IMG/VR virus record: IMGVR_UViG_3300018024_000015
Coordinates: 1 to 34,918 of that record
From: a virus
Reading direction: 5' to 3' (one strand)
Length of the DNA stretch: 34,918 nt
A program made the position numbers and the translations under genes. This document shows, piece after piece, positions 21,860 to 30,147 of the stretch (position 1 is its first letter; every line of letters starts with the position of its first letter). The notes under the pieces are model-generated. The model had not been told where the DNA came from, searched no databases, and saw only the letters and a list, made by a program, of their open reading frames with translations.

Positions 21860-22084
21860 ATGAAATTCAAACCTTGGGAGAAAGAAGTACTGCCGGAACC
21901 GCTTCTAGACGAATTGACCATGACTTGCACATGCCGCGGCTGTAGTTGCCAGGCTTGCAATGGCCTTCTATGGGTGACACTCCGGGAAGCCATCAAGTGG
22001 GACATGATCACGAAGAAGCAGGCCCTGGCAAAAGTCGAAAATTACAAAAAGGAAAAGGCTGAAAAAGAAGTAGCCCATGGCTGA
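21860..22084 (+). CDS. Small Cys-cluster protein (74 aa)
   Basis: ATG 21860 follows AAAGGAGGGATTT; the 21812 start lies in the phosphatase. The first half contains TCTCRGCSCQACNG, four Cys spaced CxCxxCxCxxC, similar to the units in the prohead protease insert (TCSCKGC). The C-terminal half is a charged helix (KALAKVENYKKEKAEKE region). Overlaps the next gene by 8 nt. Metal binding is plausible. Function unknown. Confidence 0.55.
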   Translation: MKFKPWEKEVLPEPLLDELTMTCTCRGCSCQACNGLLWVTLREAIKWDMITKKQALAKVENYKKEKAEKEVAHG

Positions 22085-22706
22085 CCTGATTGAAAAAATC
22101 CAGGCGAAAGGTGCCGGCCTCCAGGCCAAGGCGGTGGAGATCGTCAAGAAATACTCTACCGTCCTCTGGCGATCAGTCCTAGATAAAGTGAGTGCTGGCA
22201 CTTCTTCTGATACCCTCAGCCGGCGCACTGGCAGTTTGGCTCGGAGCATTCAAAACTTTATCCCTGAAATTAGCGAGGGCACTGTTACTGGGGGAGTAAT
22301 CGTTAGCGAAAAATATGCCATTGCTCATTTTGGCCCGAGAGGTTCGGAATATCCTATTGTCGCCAAAAAACAATTTCTCACCATCCCGACCGATTTTGTC
22401 AAAACAGCAGCCGGAGTAGCAAAAGGACAGATGGAGGGGGGGCCACCCTGGACATTCCTGGGGATGCCAACTTTTATTTCAAAGGGCGTGATCTTCGGCA
22501 AATTGGAAGGTGGCCTTCAATCTTCCGAGGGTGTGCGACAGCGCAGAGCTGCCGGGGAAAAAATGAGTAAGGATCAGATTATCCCTTTATTCATTTTGAA
22601 ATCTTCGGTAATGATCCCCCGCCGAATTGACATGCAGCAGGATGTCCTTGATCCGATAAGGCCTCAATTCGTGGCGGATTGCCAGACCATGGTGAGTGAT
22701 AAATGA
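22077..22706 (+). CDS. HK97 gp10-like neck/minor structural protein
   Basis: 209 residues starting at ATG 22077 within the end of the previous frame. The N-terminal helix (KAVEIVKKYSTVLWRSVLDK), RRTGSLARSIQNF and the strands VSEKYAIAHFGPRGSEYPI...FLTIP are characteristic of HK97 gp10-type proteins, which sit at the head-tail junction. The order connector, gp10-like, tail terminator, tail tube fits. The C-terminal part contains an extra segment (EGVRQRRAAGEK). Confidence 0.75.
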   Translation: MADLIEKIQAKGAGLQAKAVEIVKKYSTVLWRSVLDKVSAGTSSDTLSRRTGSLARSIQNFIPEISEGTVTGGVIVSEKYAIAHFGPRGSEYPIVAKKQFLTIPTDFVKTAAGVAKGQMEGGPPWTFLGMPTFISKGVIFGKLEGGLQSSEGVRQRRAAGEKMSKDQIIPLFILKSSVMIPRRIDMQQDVLDPIRPQFVADCQTMVSDK

Positions 22707-23173
22707 CCGGCCCGACGATGGCGACTACGGTTAAGGACCAACTCATGAACGCCGTGCTGGGGGCCCTGAGCACCATCGCGACCTTCAAAAAGGTGGACCG
22801 GCTTAAGACCTGGCCTCTCAACCTTGACGCGGTTCCTCTGCCGGCAGCCTTCTTTTTCGAGAGCGGCGAAGATACCACCTGGCACAAGGGCGGGCTGGCC
22901 GCCCAGGTGCAGCTCAAGCTCACATTCTGGCTTTTTATTCAGCTATCACCGGCCGGCCCGGTAGGTTTTTATCCATTGGCCGATGACCTCCAGGGCCAAC
23001 TTCATAACCTCATCGTGAGCCTGGTTAAGCCGGGGGCTCCAGGGGCCAATTTTTACGTTCTCGACTCGGAATCAACCCGGGATGACATCCCTAACGACGA
23101 GTTGGGGGTCCGGACGATTACCATGAGTCTCAAATTTATGCACGCGTGGGGGAACGCCTATGCCACTTTATGA
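22703..23173 (+). CDS. Tail terminator / minor tail protein-like
   Basis: 156 residues; ATG 22703 overlaps the previous stop (ATGA). Features are an N-terminal helix (LMNAVLGALSTI), the pattern LPAAFFFESGED, a beta strand QLKLTFWLFI and a helix with LADDLQGQLHNLIV, then a final strand ITMSLKFMHAWG. This fits lambda gpU-like tail terminators by order and pattern. Role by position between the neck and tail tube genes; sequence match is modest. Confidence 0.6.
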   Translation: MTGPTMATTVKDQLMNAVLGALSTIATFKKVDRLKTWPLNLDAVPLPAAFFFESGEDTTWHKGGLAAQVQLKLTFWLFIQLSPAGPVGFYPLADDLQGQLHNLIVSLVKPGAPGANFYVLDSESTRDDIPNDELGVRTITMSLKFMHAWGNAYATL

Positions 23174-23192
23174 GATTCCAAAGGAGAAGCCC

Positions 23193-23429
23193 ATGAAAGA
23201 TACGCCAGAAGAACAAAAAGACCACCAGGACGAGGAAGCGGCCCTGGAGCAGGCTTTTGAGAAGACAGTCGCACCCCTCATAACCAGCCATGAGCAGGTC
23301 CGGGCCGCCGAGATCATCGAGGCCTGGTTCAAGTCGAACTTTACTAACAATTGGTGTAGTCAAAACACTGAGATTTATAACAGGCTTTATACCGCCAAGT
23401 TGGATCTCTTGAACCGCTTCAAAAGCTAA
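23193..23429 (+). CDS. Small acidic helical protein (78 aa)
   Basis: ATG 23193 has AAAGGAGAAGCC upstream; ATG 23160 would start inside the terminator gene. The product (MKDTPEEQKDHQDEEAALEQ...) is acidic and helical, with a C-terminal WFKSNFTNNW...RLYTAKLDLL. No family is recognised. It stands between tail terminator and tail tube genes; a chaperone or regulatory role is possible. Confidence 0.55.
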   Translation: MKDTPEEQKDHQDEEAALEQAFEKTVAPLITSHEQVRAAEIIEAWFKSNFTNNWCSQNTEIYNRLYTAKLDLLNRFKS

Positions 23430-23461
23430 AGCGCAAAAATAAAAAAGGAGGAACGAGCACT

Positions 23462-24244
23462 ATGCAGACCCCAGGACAGTTTGGATTTGGCTCCGGAAGC
23501 CTCTGGGCCATCCCTACCATAAGCATGGCCGGCGCCCCCATCACTACCCCCACCCCGATCCCCTTTGGCGGGCTCCAGGAAGGGACGGTTGAGTTTTCCG
23601 GCAACATCAAAGAGCTTTTCGGCATGAATCAATTTGCCCTCATAGCTTTGCCTGGCCAAAAAAAGATCACCGGCAAGGCTAAGGCCGGGGTTATCTCGGC
23701 GGAGATGCTCAATATCTTTTTCGGGGAGACTCCGACGGTCGGCCAAATCCTGATCGCCAAGCAGGAGGCCGCGACCATCCCCAGCTCGGGCGGACCTCAC
23801 ACCGTCGCCAACGGCACCACGTTCACCGTTGACCTGGGAGTAAGCTGGGGGCCCACCGACCCCAACAATCCCATGATGCCCCTGAAATGTGTGGCCGGGC
23901 CGACCCCGGCAACCGGGCAGTATTCCGTGGGAGCGGGCGGGGAATACACCTTCGCTGCCGCCGACGTGGGAAAGAGCGTTCTGATCAGTTATTCCTACAC
24001 CACTGCCGCCGCCCCGGGAGCGGTGATCCCGATCCTCAATCACCCTCTCGGAACCGGCCTGTTCTTCATGGTGGTGCTCAATATGCTGGTGGTGGGCAAG
24101 AGCTTGACCCTGGTACTCAATCAGTGCGTCAGCAACAAGCTCAGCATGGGTACGAAGCTGGAAGATTTCGAGGTCCCGGAGATGGACTTCCAGGCCATGG
24201 ACCCCGGCACCGGGATAATCGGGAGTTACAGCTTCAATAACTAA
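23462..24244 (+). CDS. Major tail tube protein
   Basis: 260 residues with a strong RBS (AAAGGAGGAACGAGC). The N-terminal part (PIPFGGLQEGTVEFSGNIKELFGMNQFAL, GQKKITGKAKAG; quoted in pieces) is typical of siphovirus tail tube proteins, and the middle (GVSWGPTDP...AADVGKSVLISYSYT) has an Ig-like or all-beta insert. Its place just before the gpG/gpGT pair and tape measure confirms the role. It polymerises around the tape measure to make the tail tube. A 324-residue minus-strand frame over it is a shadow. Confidence 0.8.
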   Translation: MQTPGQFGFGSGSLWAIPTISMAGAPITTPTPIPFGGLQEGTVEFSGNIKELFGMNQFALIALPGQKKITGKAKAGVISAEMLNIFFGETPTVGQILIAKQEAATIPSSGGPHTVANGTTFTVDLGVSWGPTDPNNPMMPLKCVAGPTPATGQYSVGAGGEYTFAAADVGKSVLISYSYTTAAAPGAVIPILNHPLGTGLFFMVVLNMLVVGKSLTLVLNQCVSNKLSMGTKLEDFEVPEMDFQAMDPGTGIIGSYSFNN

Positions 24245-24256
24245 AGAGGGGGATTT

Positions 24257-24565
24257 ATGCTGAAAGGCGAAAAGATCAAGGTGGGCGGTGAGGAGATGGT
24301 CCTCCCGCCCCTTAACCTGGATGATGTCGAGGCCTATTGGGCCGAACTCCTTGACGGCTCCCTGGCCAAAAACCCGAAGGGCATTGCTGCGATCTTTCAT
24401 GCGGCCCTGGTGCGGAATTACCCGGCCCTCACTATTGAGGAATTCAAAAAGAAAATGAGCCCCGGGGAATTAATGATGCAGATCCCCATCCTGATGAAGC
24501 AGAGCGGGTTTCTGGTGGGGGAACCGGGAAAGGGGAGCAAGTCGAGCCAGACTGGCAGTGGCTAA
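24257..24565 (+). CDS. Tail assembly chaperone gpG-like
   Basis: 102 residues, RBS AAAGAGGGGGATTT, between tail tube and tape measure genes. The chain is alpha-helical (LPPLNLDDVEAYWAELLDG, IAAIFHAALVRNYPALTIEE). In lambda-like phages this protein and a frameshifted longer form coat the tape measure during tail assembly. A GGGAAAG slippery site near its 3' end (24526-24532) would yield the longer form. Confidence 0.85.
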   Translation: MLKGEKIKVGGEEMVLPPLNLDDVEAYWAELLDGSLAKNPKGIAAIFHAALVRNYPALTIEEFKKKMSPGELMMQIPILMKQSGFLVGEPGKGSKSSQTGSG

Positions 24566-24858
24566 GAGCGCATATTGCCACCATCACCGGCTGGACCTGG
24601 GATTACATCGGTCAAAACCTGTCGCTCCCCCAGGTTGCGGGTTTAATGAAATATTGGCAGGAGAACCCACCCCTGCGCCTGATGATTAATCACTTCCTCG
24701 GGGTTAAGGGCACCCGCGGCACCACGGCTTCACCGCCCCCGAAAAATACCGGGGATATCACCGGGATGCTTGGCGGTGCCGGCGTATGGCAGGTGAGCGA
24801 AAGCATACTTGACCGACTGATGGCCCCTTACCTCGACAAAAAGGGCGGGAATGGCTGA
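24257..24858 (+). CDS. gpGT-like tail assembly chaperone, -1 frameshift product
   Basis: Join of 24257-24532 and 24532-24858: 92 residues of gpG followed by 108 residues in the -1 frame, about 200 in all. The T part starts GEQVEPDWQWLRAHIATITG and continues with WTWDYIGQNLSLPQVAGLMKYW, a pattern I know from tail chaperone T domains. It has no proper independent start in the frame; an ATG at 24646 lacks an appropriate ribosome site. Ends 8 nt inside the tape measure gene. Expected to be made at a few percent of gpG and to recruit the tube protein to the tape measure. Confidence 0.88.
24526..24532 (+). promoter_or_regulatory. Programmed -1 ribosomal frameshift site GGGAAAG
   Basis: In the gpG frame the codons are CCG GGA AAG, so the heptamer reads G|GGA|AAG, an exact X XXY YYZ slippery site and the same heptamer used in phage lambda G/T. 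After a -1 slip, reading continues from 24532 (GGG GAG CAA GTC...) into the open frame that ends at 24858. Confidence 0.92.
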
Positions 24859-27436
24859 CTCGGACCAGATAAGCGGCAAGATCGTTATTGAAATGGCTCA
24901 AGCGCAAGAGGCGCTCAACCGGATAACTGCGACCCTCCAGCAGACCAAAGAGACGATGCAGAACGGCTTCCGCCAGATGCAAAGTCAATCCCAGCAAAGC
25001 TCCCAACAGATCAAGTCCGATGTCGATAAGATGAGCACCGGGATTGTCAGCTCAATAAAGGATATGCACGGTCAGGTCACCGGGGCCTTTTCTTCCCTCA
25101 CCGCCACCATCGGCAAAATCGGCACGGTCTTTCTGGGGCTTGGTGCAATCTTCGCAGGCGGTGCCATTTTTAAGGGTGCAGTTGACACCTTTGTAAACAT
25201 GAATATGCAGGCCAAGCAGATGGCCGTCACCATGGGGATGACGATTCCCAATGCCAGTGCCCTCCTGGAATCCTTTAAACGAGTCGGGATTGAGGGGGAA
25301 AGCGCCACCGGCATGATGGTCCGCATGACCCGGCAGCTCAAAACTAATGAGGCACAATTTAACGCAAACGGGATTGTGACACGGGATGCTGGGGGCCATC
25401 TATTGAGCATGAATGAGATCATGTTCAATTCGATAGACCGGCTCAAGGAAATGCAGGCGGGCACTGAGCGCAACCTGCTGGCTACCACCATCTTCGGCCG
25501 CTCGGTTCAGGGGATGCCAGGCCTTCTTCGCATGTCTGCAGCCGCGGTTGCCGAAATGAAGGATCACCTGGCAAAGTTGGGGCTCACTCTGGACGATGTT
25601 TCAGTGGCCAAGGCAATTAAATTCAAGGAGGGGATGCATGATGTGGGGCTGGTCTTCGATGCCGTCAAATATAAAATCGGGGAAGCCCTGATCCCCACTT
25701 TAATGCGCCTCTCTGCCATGTTTTCTAAATTTGGGCCAGACGCCGTCGGAGCCATAGCCAAGGTTCTTAATGCCTTTGCCGATTTTGTGGGTCAGGCGAC
25801 GGTTGCGGCCAGCAATATCCGGGATGCCTTCGCCTTTGCCTGGGATCAGATGAAGATCGGGGCGCAGACGGCTTCCAATGTCATGAAGGCCACAATCCAG
25901 GGTAACTTTTCGGATGCGGCGGCGGCGGCGGCGGCCGGATATGCCGCCATGAAGAAAAGCTCCGAGGATTGGGCGGCCCAGGCGGTCCGGGATGCCAATG
26001 AGGTGCGCTTTGCCATCTCCAGCGCCATGGCAGCCAAGCCCGGGATGCCCAAGGGCATGGCGTTCATGGGGGGCGAAGTCGAGCATCCCGAGAAGGCTCC
26101 TGAGACAGGGGGCGCTGCCTTTGTTTCCAAGGAAAAGGGCGGCGGCGGCAAAGATACCCAGGTGGCAGATTGGGAAAAGCAGCTCGAAGAACTCAAGGCG
26201 CATGACCGGGCTTTCATGGATGAGGAAGGAGCCATGGTCAAAGCCTTCTGGGCTGAGCACCTGGCCACCGGGGAAACCGCTACCAAGGCTGAGGAAGACT
26301 CCCTGCAGGCTAAGGTGAAGGCGGGGGCGACCGCCAGGCTCGAAGCAGAGAAAGGGTTCTGGACCGAGAGGCTTTCCGAGGCCGGGGCCGGCACCGATGC
26401 CTACGCCCAGGTCGAGAAGAAGATCTTTGAACTGGAGCAAAAGATCAACAAGGATCGCCTGGCCAGCGAGACAGACTTAATCAAGTCGAAGATCGCTGCT
26501 AACCAGGAATTTATTAAAGCCCAGGAAGCCTCTATTACCCAGCAAATGAAATTGGATCAGGTCGCTCTTAAATCCCAGGAGGAGGGCCTGAAACGCCAGC
26601 AGAAAATGAAGGAGATTACCGACGTTGAAGAATTAACTCGATACCGGGCCCTATTGGCTCAAGAACAAGCGGAAGAAGAAAAAAAGGCAGAGCAGGCGGT
26701 AGCCTTATATGCAAAAGATGCCGTTAAATATAAGGAATATTGCGATAAATTAGTTCTCCTGAAAAGGGAAAACGCCCTCAAGCTCCAGCAGCTCGACGAT
26801 CAGATAGCCGAAAAAAGCCAGACTGACTGGAGTAAGTTGACGAATAGCATGGGTAGCTCATTCAAGAGTGTCGTAGATTCCCTGATGGGCGGGGGCAAGA
26901 ACATGCAGAGCGTCCTCCAAGGGGTCTTCAAGAACATCCTGAACGCCTTCATGGAGATGATCGAGCAGATGATCTCCCAGCTTGCCATCTTCAAGAGCAT
27001 GATGGCAGGGTTAGGTGGCCTCTTTGGCGGTGGCGGTGGCGGAGGGGCTGCCGAAATTGGGGAAGCTGCCATAAGCGCTGTAACATCCTTTCTCGGCTTC
27101 GAGCATGGCGGCATCGTCCCCTCGGCGGCCGGGGGCTGGGATCTGCCATCCGCCGCTGGCGGCTGGGATCTGCCATCCGCCGCTGGCGGCTGGAATGTTG
27201 CCGGGGCTACCCTGGCCCTGCTCCATCCGCGGGAGATGGTGCTTCCGGCCGACCTGGCCGGCGGCGTCCGGGATATGGTGGACCAGGGTGGTGGGGGTGG
27301 CGGCGATACCCATGTTCATTTCCACGTCAATACCATCGATCAGCGGGGAGTGGCGGGCTTCCTAAAGGATAATCACCGGCACATCATAAATTCAATCAAT
27401 ACTGGACGGCGCCAGGGCGGGAGAACTACTGGATGA
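24851..27436 (+). CDS. Tape measure protein
   Basis: 861 residues. The N-terminus is Gln-rich helical (LQQTKETMQNGFRQMQSQSQ), then a hydrophobic segment (residues about 83-112, VFLGLGAIFAGGAIF) and long helical stretches with coiled-coil character between about 430 and 650. The C-terminal part has Gly-rich sequence (GGLFGGGGGGGAAEIG), tandem 9-residue repeats PSAAGGWDL, and LHPREMVLPADLAGGVRDM typical of tape measure C-termini. Length suggests a tail of around 130 nm if 1.5 angstrom per residue holds. It fixes tail length and helps DNA pass the membrane. Confidence 0.92.
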   Translation: MADSDQISGKIVIEMAQAQEALNRITATLQQTKETMQNGFRQMQSQSQQSSQQIKSDVDKMSTGIVSSIKDMHGQVTGAFSSLTATIGKIGTVFLGLGAIFAGGAIFKGAVDTFVNMNMQAKQMAVTMGMTIPNASALLESFKRVGIEGESATGMMVRMTRQLKTNEAQFNANGIVTRDAGGHLLSMNEIMFNSIDRLKEMQAGTERNLLATTIFGRSVQGMPGLLRMSAAAVAEMKDHLAKLGLTLDDVSVAKAIKFKEGMHDVGLVFDAVKYKIGEALIPTLMRLSAMFSKFGPDAVGAIAKVLNAFADFVGQATVAASNIRDAFAFAWDQMKIGAQTASNVMKATIQGNFSDAAAAAAAGYAAMKKSSEDWAAQAVRDANEVRFAISSAMAAKPGMPKGMAFMGGEVEHPEKAPETGGAAFVSKEKGGGGKDTQVADWEKQLEELKAHDRAFMDEEGAMVKAFWAEHLATGETATKAEEDSLQAKVKAGATARLEAEKGFWTERLSEAGAGTDAYAQVEKKIFELEQKINKDRLASETDLIKSKIAANQEFIKAQEASITQQMKLDQVALKSQEEGLKRQQKMKEITDVEELTRYRALLAQEQAEEEKKAEQAVALYAKDAVKYKEYCDKLVLLKRENALKLQQLDDQIAEKSQTDWSKLTNSMGSSFKSVVDSLMGGGKNMQSVLQGVFKNILNAFMEMIEQMISQLAIFKSMMAGLGGLFGGGGGGGAAEIGEAAISAVTSFLGFEHGGIVPSAAGGWDLPSAAGGWDLPSAAGGWNVAGATLALLHPREMVLPADLAGGVRDMVDQGGGGGGDTHVHFHVNTIDQRGVAGFLKDNHRHIINSINTGRRQGGRTTG
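27121..27192 (+). repeat. 27-bp tandem repeat inside the tape measure gene
   Basis: About 2.7 copies of a 27-bp unit containing GGCTGGGATCTGCCATCC encode (P)SAAGGWDL three times, the last diverging to AAGGWNVAG. The two central copies are identical or nearly so at the DNA level, pointing to recent slippage duplication in frame. Confidence 0.8.
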
Positions 27437-28059
27437 GCGATATCATCTTCCCAAATCTCCCCGGGATGACCTTCCCGGTAATCAAACAGCCCACTTTCTC
27501 GACCATCCAGCAAGAGTCGGTGAGCGGGCTCAAAAAGAATATCGCCAACTGGCTTTACCCGCGCTGGGAGATCACCATTCCCTATTCATGTTTGCGGGAT
27601 AATATGAATTTCGCTGGCGTTTATTACAACGAGCTTCAAACATTGATCGGTCTTTTCATGGCCTGCCGCGGGCGCTTTGACACCTTCCTGTTCGATGATC
27701 CCGACGATAATTTTATCTCCGGCCAGGAGCTGGGGGTCGGGGATGGGAATACCACCGCCTTTCAAATGATTCGCTCCTGGGGTGGTTTTGTCGAGCCGGT
27801 TTTCAATATCAAGAGCCTCCCGGCCCCGATCATCTATCTTAACGGCGTGGCCCAGGATCCCTCGACTTATTCCATCGCCATGACCGCCTCGGGACTATTG
27901 ACTTTCGGTGCGCCTCCGGCCAGGGGCTTTGTGATCACCGCGGACTTCGGCTATTACTGGCGGTGCCTTTTCCAGGAAGATTTGAGCGAGATCCAGAAAT
28001 TCATGAAAAACATCTGGGAGCATAAGGGCATCAAGATCGAGACGGTGAAAGGATCGTGA
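27433..28059 (+). CDS. DUF2460 / GTA gp12-like distal tail protein
   Basis: 208 residues starting at ATG 27433 in an ATGA overlap. Characteristic elements: IIFPNLPGMTFPVIKQPTFS, ESVSGLKKNIANW, LIGLFMACRGRFDTFLFDDP, GVGDGNTTAFQM and GFVITADFGYYWRCLF. This family (TIGR02217) is the distal tail protein of Rhodobacter GTA-like tails, linking the tube to the hub. The next two genes continue the GTA tail-tip order. Confidence 0.88.
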   Translation: MSDIIFPNLPGMTFPVIKQPTFSTIQQESVSGLKKNIANWLYPRWEITIPYSCLRDNMNFAGVYYNELQTLIGLFMACRGRFDTFLFDDPDDNFISGQELGVGDGNTTAFQMIRSWGGFVEPVFNIKSLPAPIIYLNGVAQDPSTYSIAMTASGLLTFGAPPARGFVITADFGYYWRCLFQEDLSEIQKFMKNIWEHKGIKIETVKGS

Positions 28060-29021
28060 AAACTCAGGGCGTCACTTCCGGCCTGGCCGCATTATTACAG
28101 AGCACCGAGCCGGTCTTCTGTTTCGACCTTTATACTTTCACCCTCGGCGGCGGCGCCGCGCTTCAGGGGAGTCCCTTGCCGGAGGGCGGCCAGGTTCTGC
28201 GTTTTACTACTGCCGACATCCCCCTCACCATCGCTGGCCAGGAATATCAAACCGGGATCCTCTGGGATCACAGTAAGATTGAATTAAAACTCGGCATGGA
28301 GTCCGATACCCTCCAGGTCAATGCTTACGCCACCCCTGCCGACCTGGTTAATGGCATCCCCTTCCATCAATTCTTACGCCAGGGCGGCTTGGACAATGCC
28401 TATCTGCTGTTGCAACGAGCCTTCTATCCGGTCCCGGGCGGCTGGTTTGTTGACGGCTGGTTTACCCCTCCAGGATGGTTTCAGGCAGGTCAAATCCTTG
28501 GGGAGCCAGCCGGCGTCATCAGGCTTTTTTCAGGCGTGGTTACCGAGGTGGTCACTGGCGGTCTGACGGCCCAGATCAAGATAGACAGCCATCTTTACAC
28601 CTTAGATATTAAGCTCCCCCGGAATCTTTACCAGCGCCTCTGCAATCACGCCCTCTATGGTCAGGGATGTGGTCTGAACCGGGCTAATTACCAAGTGGTC
28701 GGCCAAGTGCAATCCGGAAGCACGCTCTTTCAGCTAAACGTGAGCCTATCCGGGAGCGGGGTCTATCCTGATGGATATTTTAGCCTTGGGGTGCTGCAAT
28801 TCACCTCCGGGGACCTTGAGGGGACCATCGCCGGCATCCAAACCCATGCGGGTTCGGCCTTCACCTTGACACCTCCCCTCCTGTCTGCTCCGGCACCTGG
28901 GGATACTTTCAGGGCATGGCCCGGCTGTGACCGAGCACTCAGCACATGCACGAACAAATATAATAACCAGGCCAGATTCCGGGGATTTCCCTGGGTTCCC
29001 GTGCCCGAAACTGCCACTTAG
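28056..29021 (+). CDS. DUF2163 / GTA gp13-like tail hub protein with Cys ligands
   Basis: 321 residues; GTG start 28056 overlaps the previous stop. The N-terminus (GLAALLQSTEPVFCFDLYTF, LRFTTADIPLTIAGQEY) and C-terminus (AWPGCDRALSTCTNKYNN, RGFPWVPVPE) match the TIGR02218/DUF2163 tail hub family. Cys residues in LCNHALYGQGCGL and GCDRALSTC have the four-Cys spacing seen in lambda gpL/GTA hub proteins, where they hold an iron-sulfur cluster. It joins distal tail protein and tip. Confidence 0.88.
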   Translation: MKTQGVTSGLAALLQSTEPVFCFDLYTFTLGGGAALQGSPLPEGGQVLRFTTADIPLTIAGQEYQTGILWDHSKIELKLGMESDTLQVNAYATPADLVNGIPFHQFLRQGGLDNAYLLLQRAFYPVPGGWFVDGWFTPPGWFQAGQILGEPAGVIRLFSGVVTEVVTGGLTAQIKIDSHLYTLDIKLPRNLYQRLCNHALYGQGCGLNRANYQVVGQVQSGSTLFQLNVSLSGSGVYPDGYFSLGVLQFTSGDLEGTIAGIQTHAGSAFTLTPPLLSAPAPGDTFRAWPGCDRALSTCTNKYNNQARFRGFPWVPVPETAT

Positions 29022-29029
29022 GTAATGAA

Positions 29030-29503
29030 ATGAATAACTTAGCTGATTTCGAATCAGCCCAGCGCCAGGCGGTCATCAGCGAAGCTGAATCCTGGATCGG
29101 CACGCCCTTTCATCACCAGGGGCGGGTCAAGGGGCGCCGGGGCGGTGTCGATTGCGCCATGCTGCTTCTGGAAGTCTTCCGGGGGGCCGGGGTCATCACG
29201 GATGATCGGACCATCCCCTACTATTCCCAGCAATGGCACCTGCACCGCTCCGATGAGAAGTATCTGGAGATGATCCTGGCCTTTGGCGCCCGGGAGATCA
29301 CCACGCCCCAGCCAGGTGACCTTGCGATCTGGAAGGTTGGCCGGGCCTTTTCCCACGGAGCCATCGTGGTCCTTTGGCCCGAGATCATCCATGCCGTCGT
29401 GGATCCGATAAATGCCTGCGTCCGGGACAATGCCCTGAGATCAACCCTGAACCTTACCAAATACCCGGTGAAGTTCTTTACTCCCTGGAGGAAAGCTGAA
29501 TGA
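29030..29503 (+). CDS. NlpC/P60 tail peptidase (GTA gp14-like)
   Basis: 157 residues. Catalytic Cys in GGVDCAMLLLEVF (about residue 43), His in FSHGAIVVLWPE (about 110) and a further His in IIHAVVDP (about 122) fit the NlpC/P60 Cys-His-His/polar triad. The N-terminal AESWIGTPFHHQGRVKG is typical. As in GTAs and lambda gpK it should cut peptidoglycan cross-bridge peptides locally during DNA entry. ATG 29030 has GGTAATGAA upstream. The stop overlaps the next gene (ATGA). Confidence 0.88.
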   Translation: MNNLADFESAQRQAVISEAESWIGTPFHHQGRVKGRRGGVDCAMLLLEVFRGAGVITDDRTIPYYSQQWHLHRSDEKYLEMILAFGAREITTPQPGDLAIWKVGRAFSHGAIVVLWPEIIHAVVDPINACVRDNALRSTLNLTKYPVKFFTPWRKAE

Positions 29504-30147
29504 AAACCCTGCGATTGATCGTCCTCTTGCTTCTGGTCCTGGCGCTCCCTGCCCAGGCCGGCCAGTGGACCGGCAATGGCTACTTCTATAAGCCCAGCAT
29601 GGGGGCCTCGGGACCTACGGAATGGGCCAAGTTCAATCAGGGCCTTGATCAGGCCGACGCCAAGCTGGCCTCCATCCAGTCCCAGATCACGCCGACGGCA
29701 CCCCTCACCTATGACCCCACTTCCGGGGTGCTGGCAATCACAGGTGAAACCTTTCCTGTGAGCGGTCTGATTGCTGGCACTACCGATATACAAACTTTTA
29801 CCAATAAACGGATCACCAAGCGGGTGCAAACCTTTACCGCCGATTCGACCTCGATCACGCCAAATGGAGATTCCTACGATGCTGGCCGTCTTCTTATGCC
29901 TGCGGCTACCGCTGGCACCCTGACAGTCAATAATCCCTCGGGAACCCCCACCGATTTCCAGAAATATGAATTAGCCCTCACAACTACAAATGCTCAGACC
30001 ATTTCATGGGGGAATGCCTATGTGGCCGGGGCCACACCCCTTCCTGCAGTTACGGTGGCAGGTCAAGAGGTGCGCTGCGGATTTGATTATGATTTCGTAA
30101 AAAGCACATGGAAACTTGTAGCTGTCGCTGGAGGGTTTGCACAATGA
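29500..30147 (+). CDS. Exported tail-appendage-like protein (215 aa)
   Basis: ATG 29500 overlaps the peptidase stop. Residues 1-20 are a signal peptide (LRLIVLLLLVLALPAQA). The mature chain contains TYDPTSGVLAITGE and a C-terminal module (TFTADSTSITPNGDSYD, GTLTVNNPSGTPTDFQKYEL, GFDYDFVKSTWKLVAVAGG) common at the ends of phage tail fibres or appendages. The combination with a Sec signal is odd for a virion component. RBS GGAGGAAAG. Confidence 0.7.
   Translation: MKTLRLIVLLLLVLALPAQAGQWTGNGYFYKPSMGASGPTEWAKFNQGLDQADAKLASIQSQITPTAPLTYDPTSGVLAITGETFPVSGLIAGTTDIQTFTNKRITKRVQTFTADSTSITPNGDSYDAGRLLMPAATAGTLTVNNPSGTPTDFQKYELALTTTNAQTISWGNAYVAGATPLPAVTVAGQEVRCGFDYDFVKSTWKLVAVAGGFAQ

Noticed and set aside
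23426-24400. 324-codon minus-strand open frame opposite the tail tube gene
   Set aside because: It is a shadow of a well-supported + strand gene, has no ribosome site or recognisable domain, and composition reflects the codon bias of the opposite strand.
24646-24858. Independent 70-aa gene before the tape measure
   Set aside because: The frame is open upstream to the GGGAAAG slippery site and the sequence before ATG 24646 (DWQWLRAHIATITG) belongs to the T domain, so it is part of gpGT.
29500-29560. Possible lipoprotein signal in the 29500 protein
   Set aside because: No Cys follows the hydrophobic core; an ordinary AQA-type signal peptidase I site fits.
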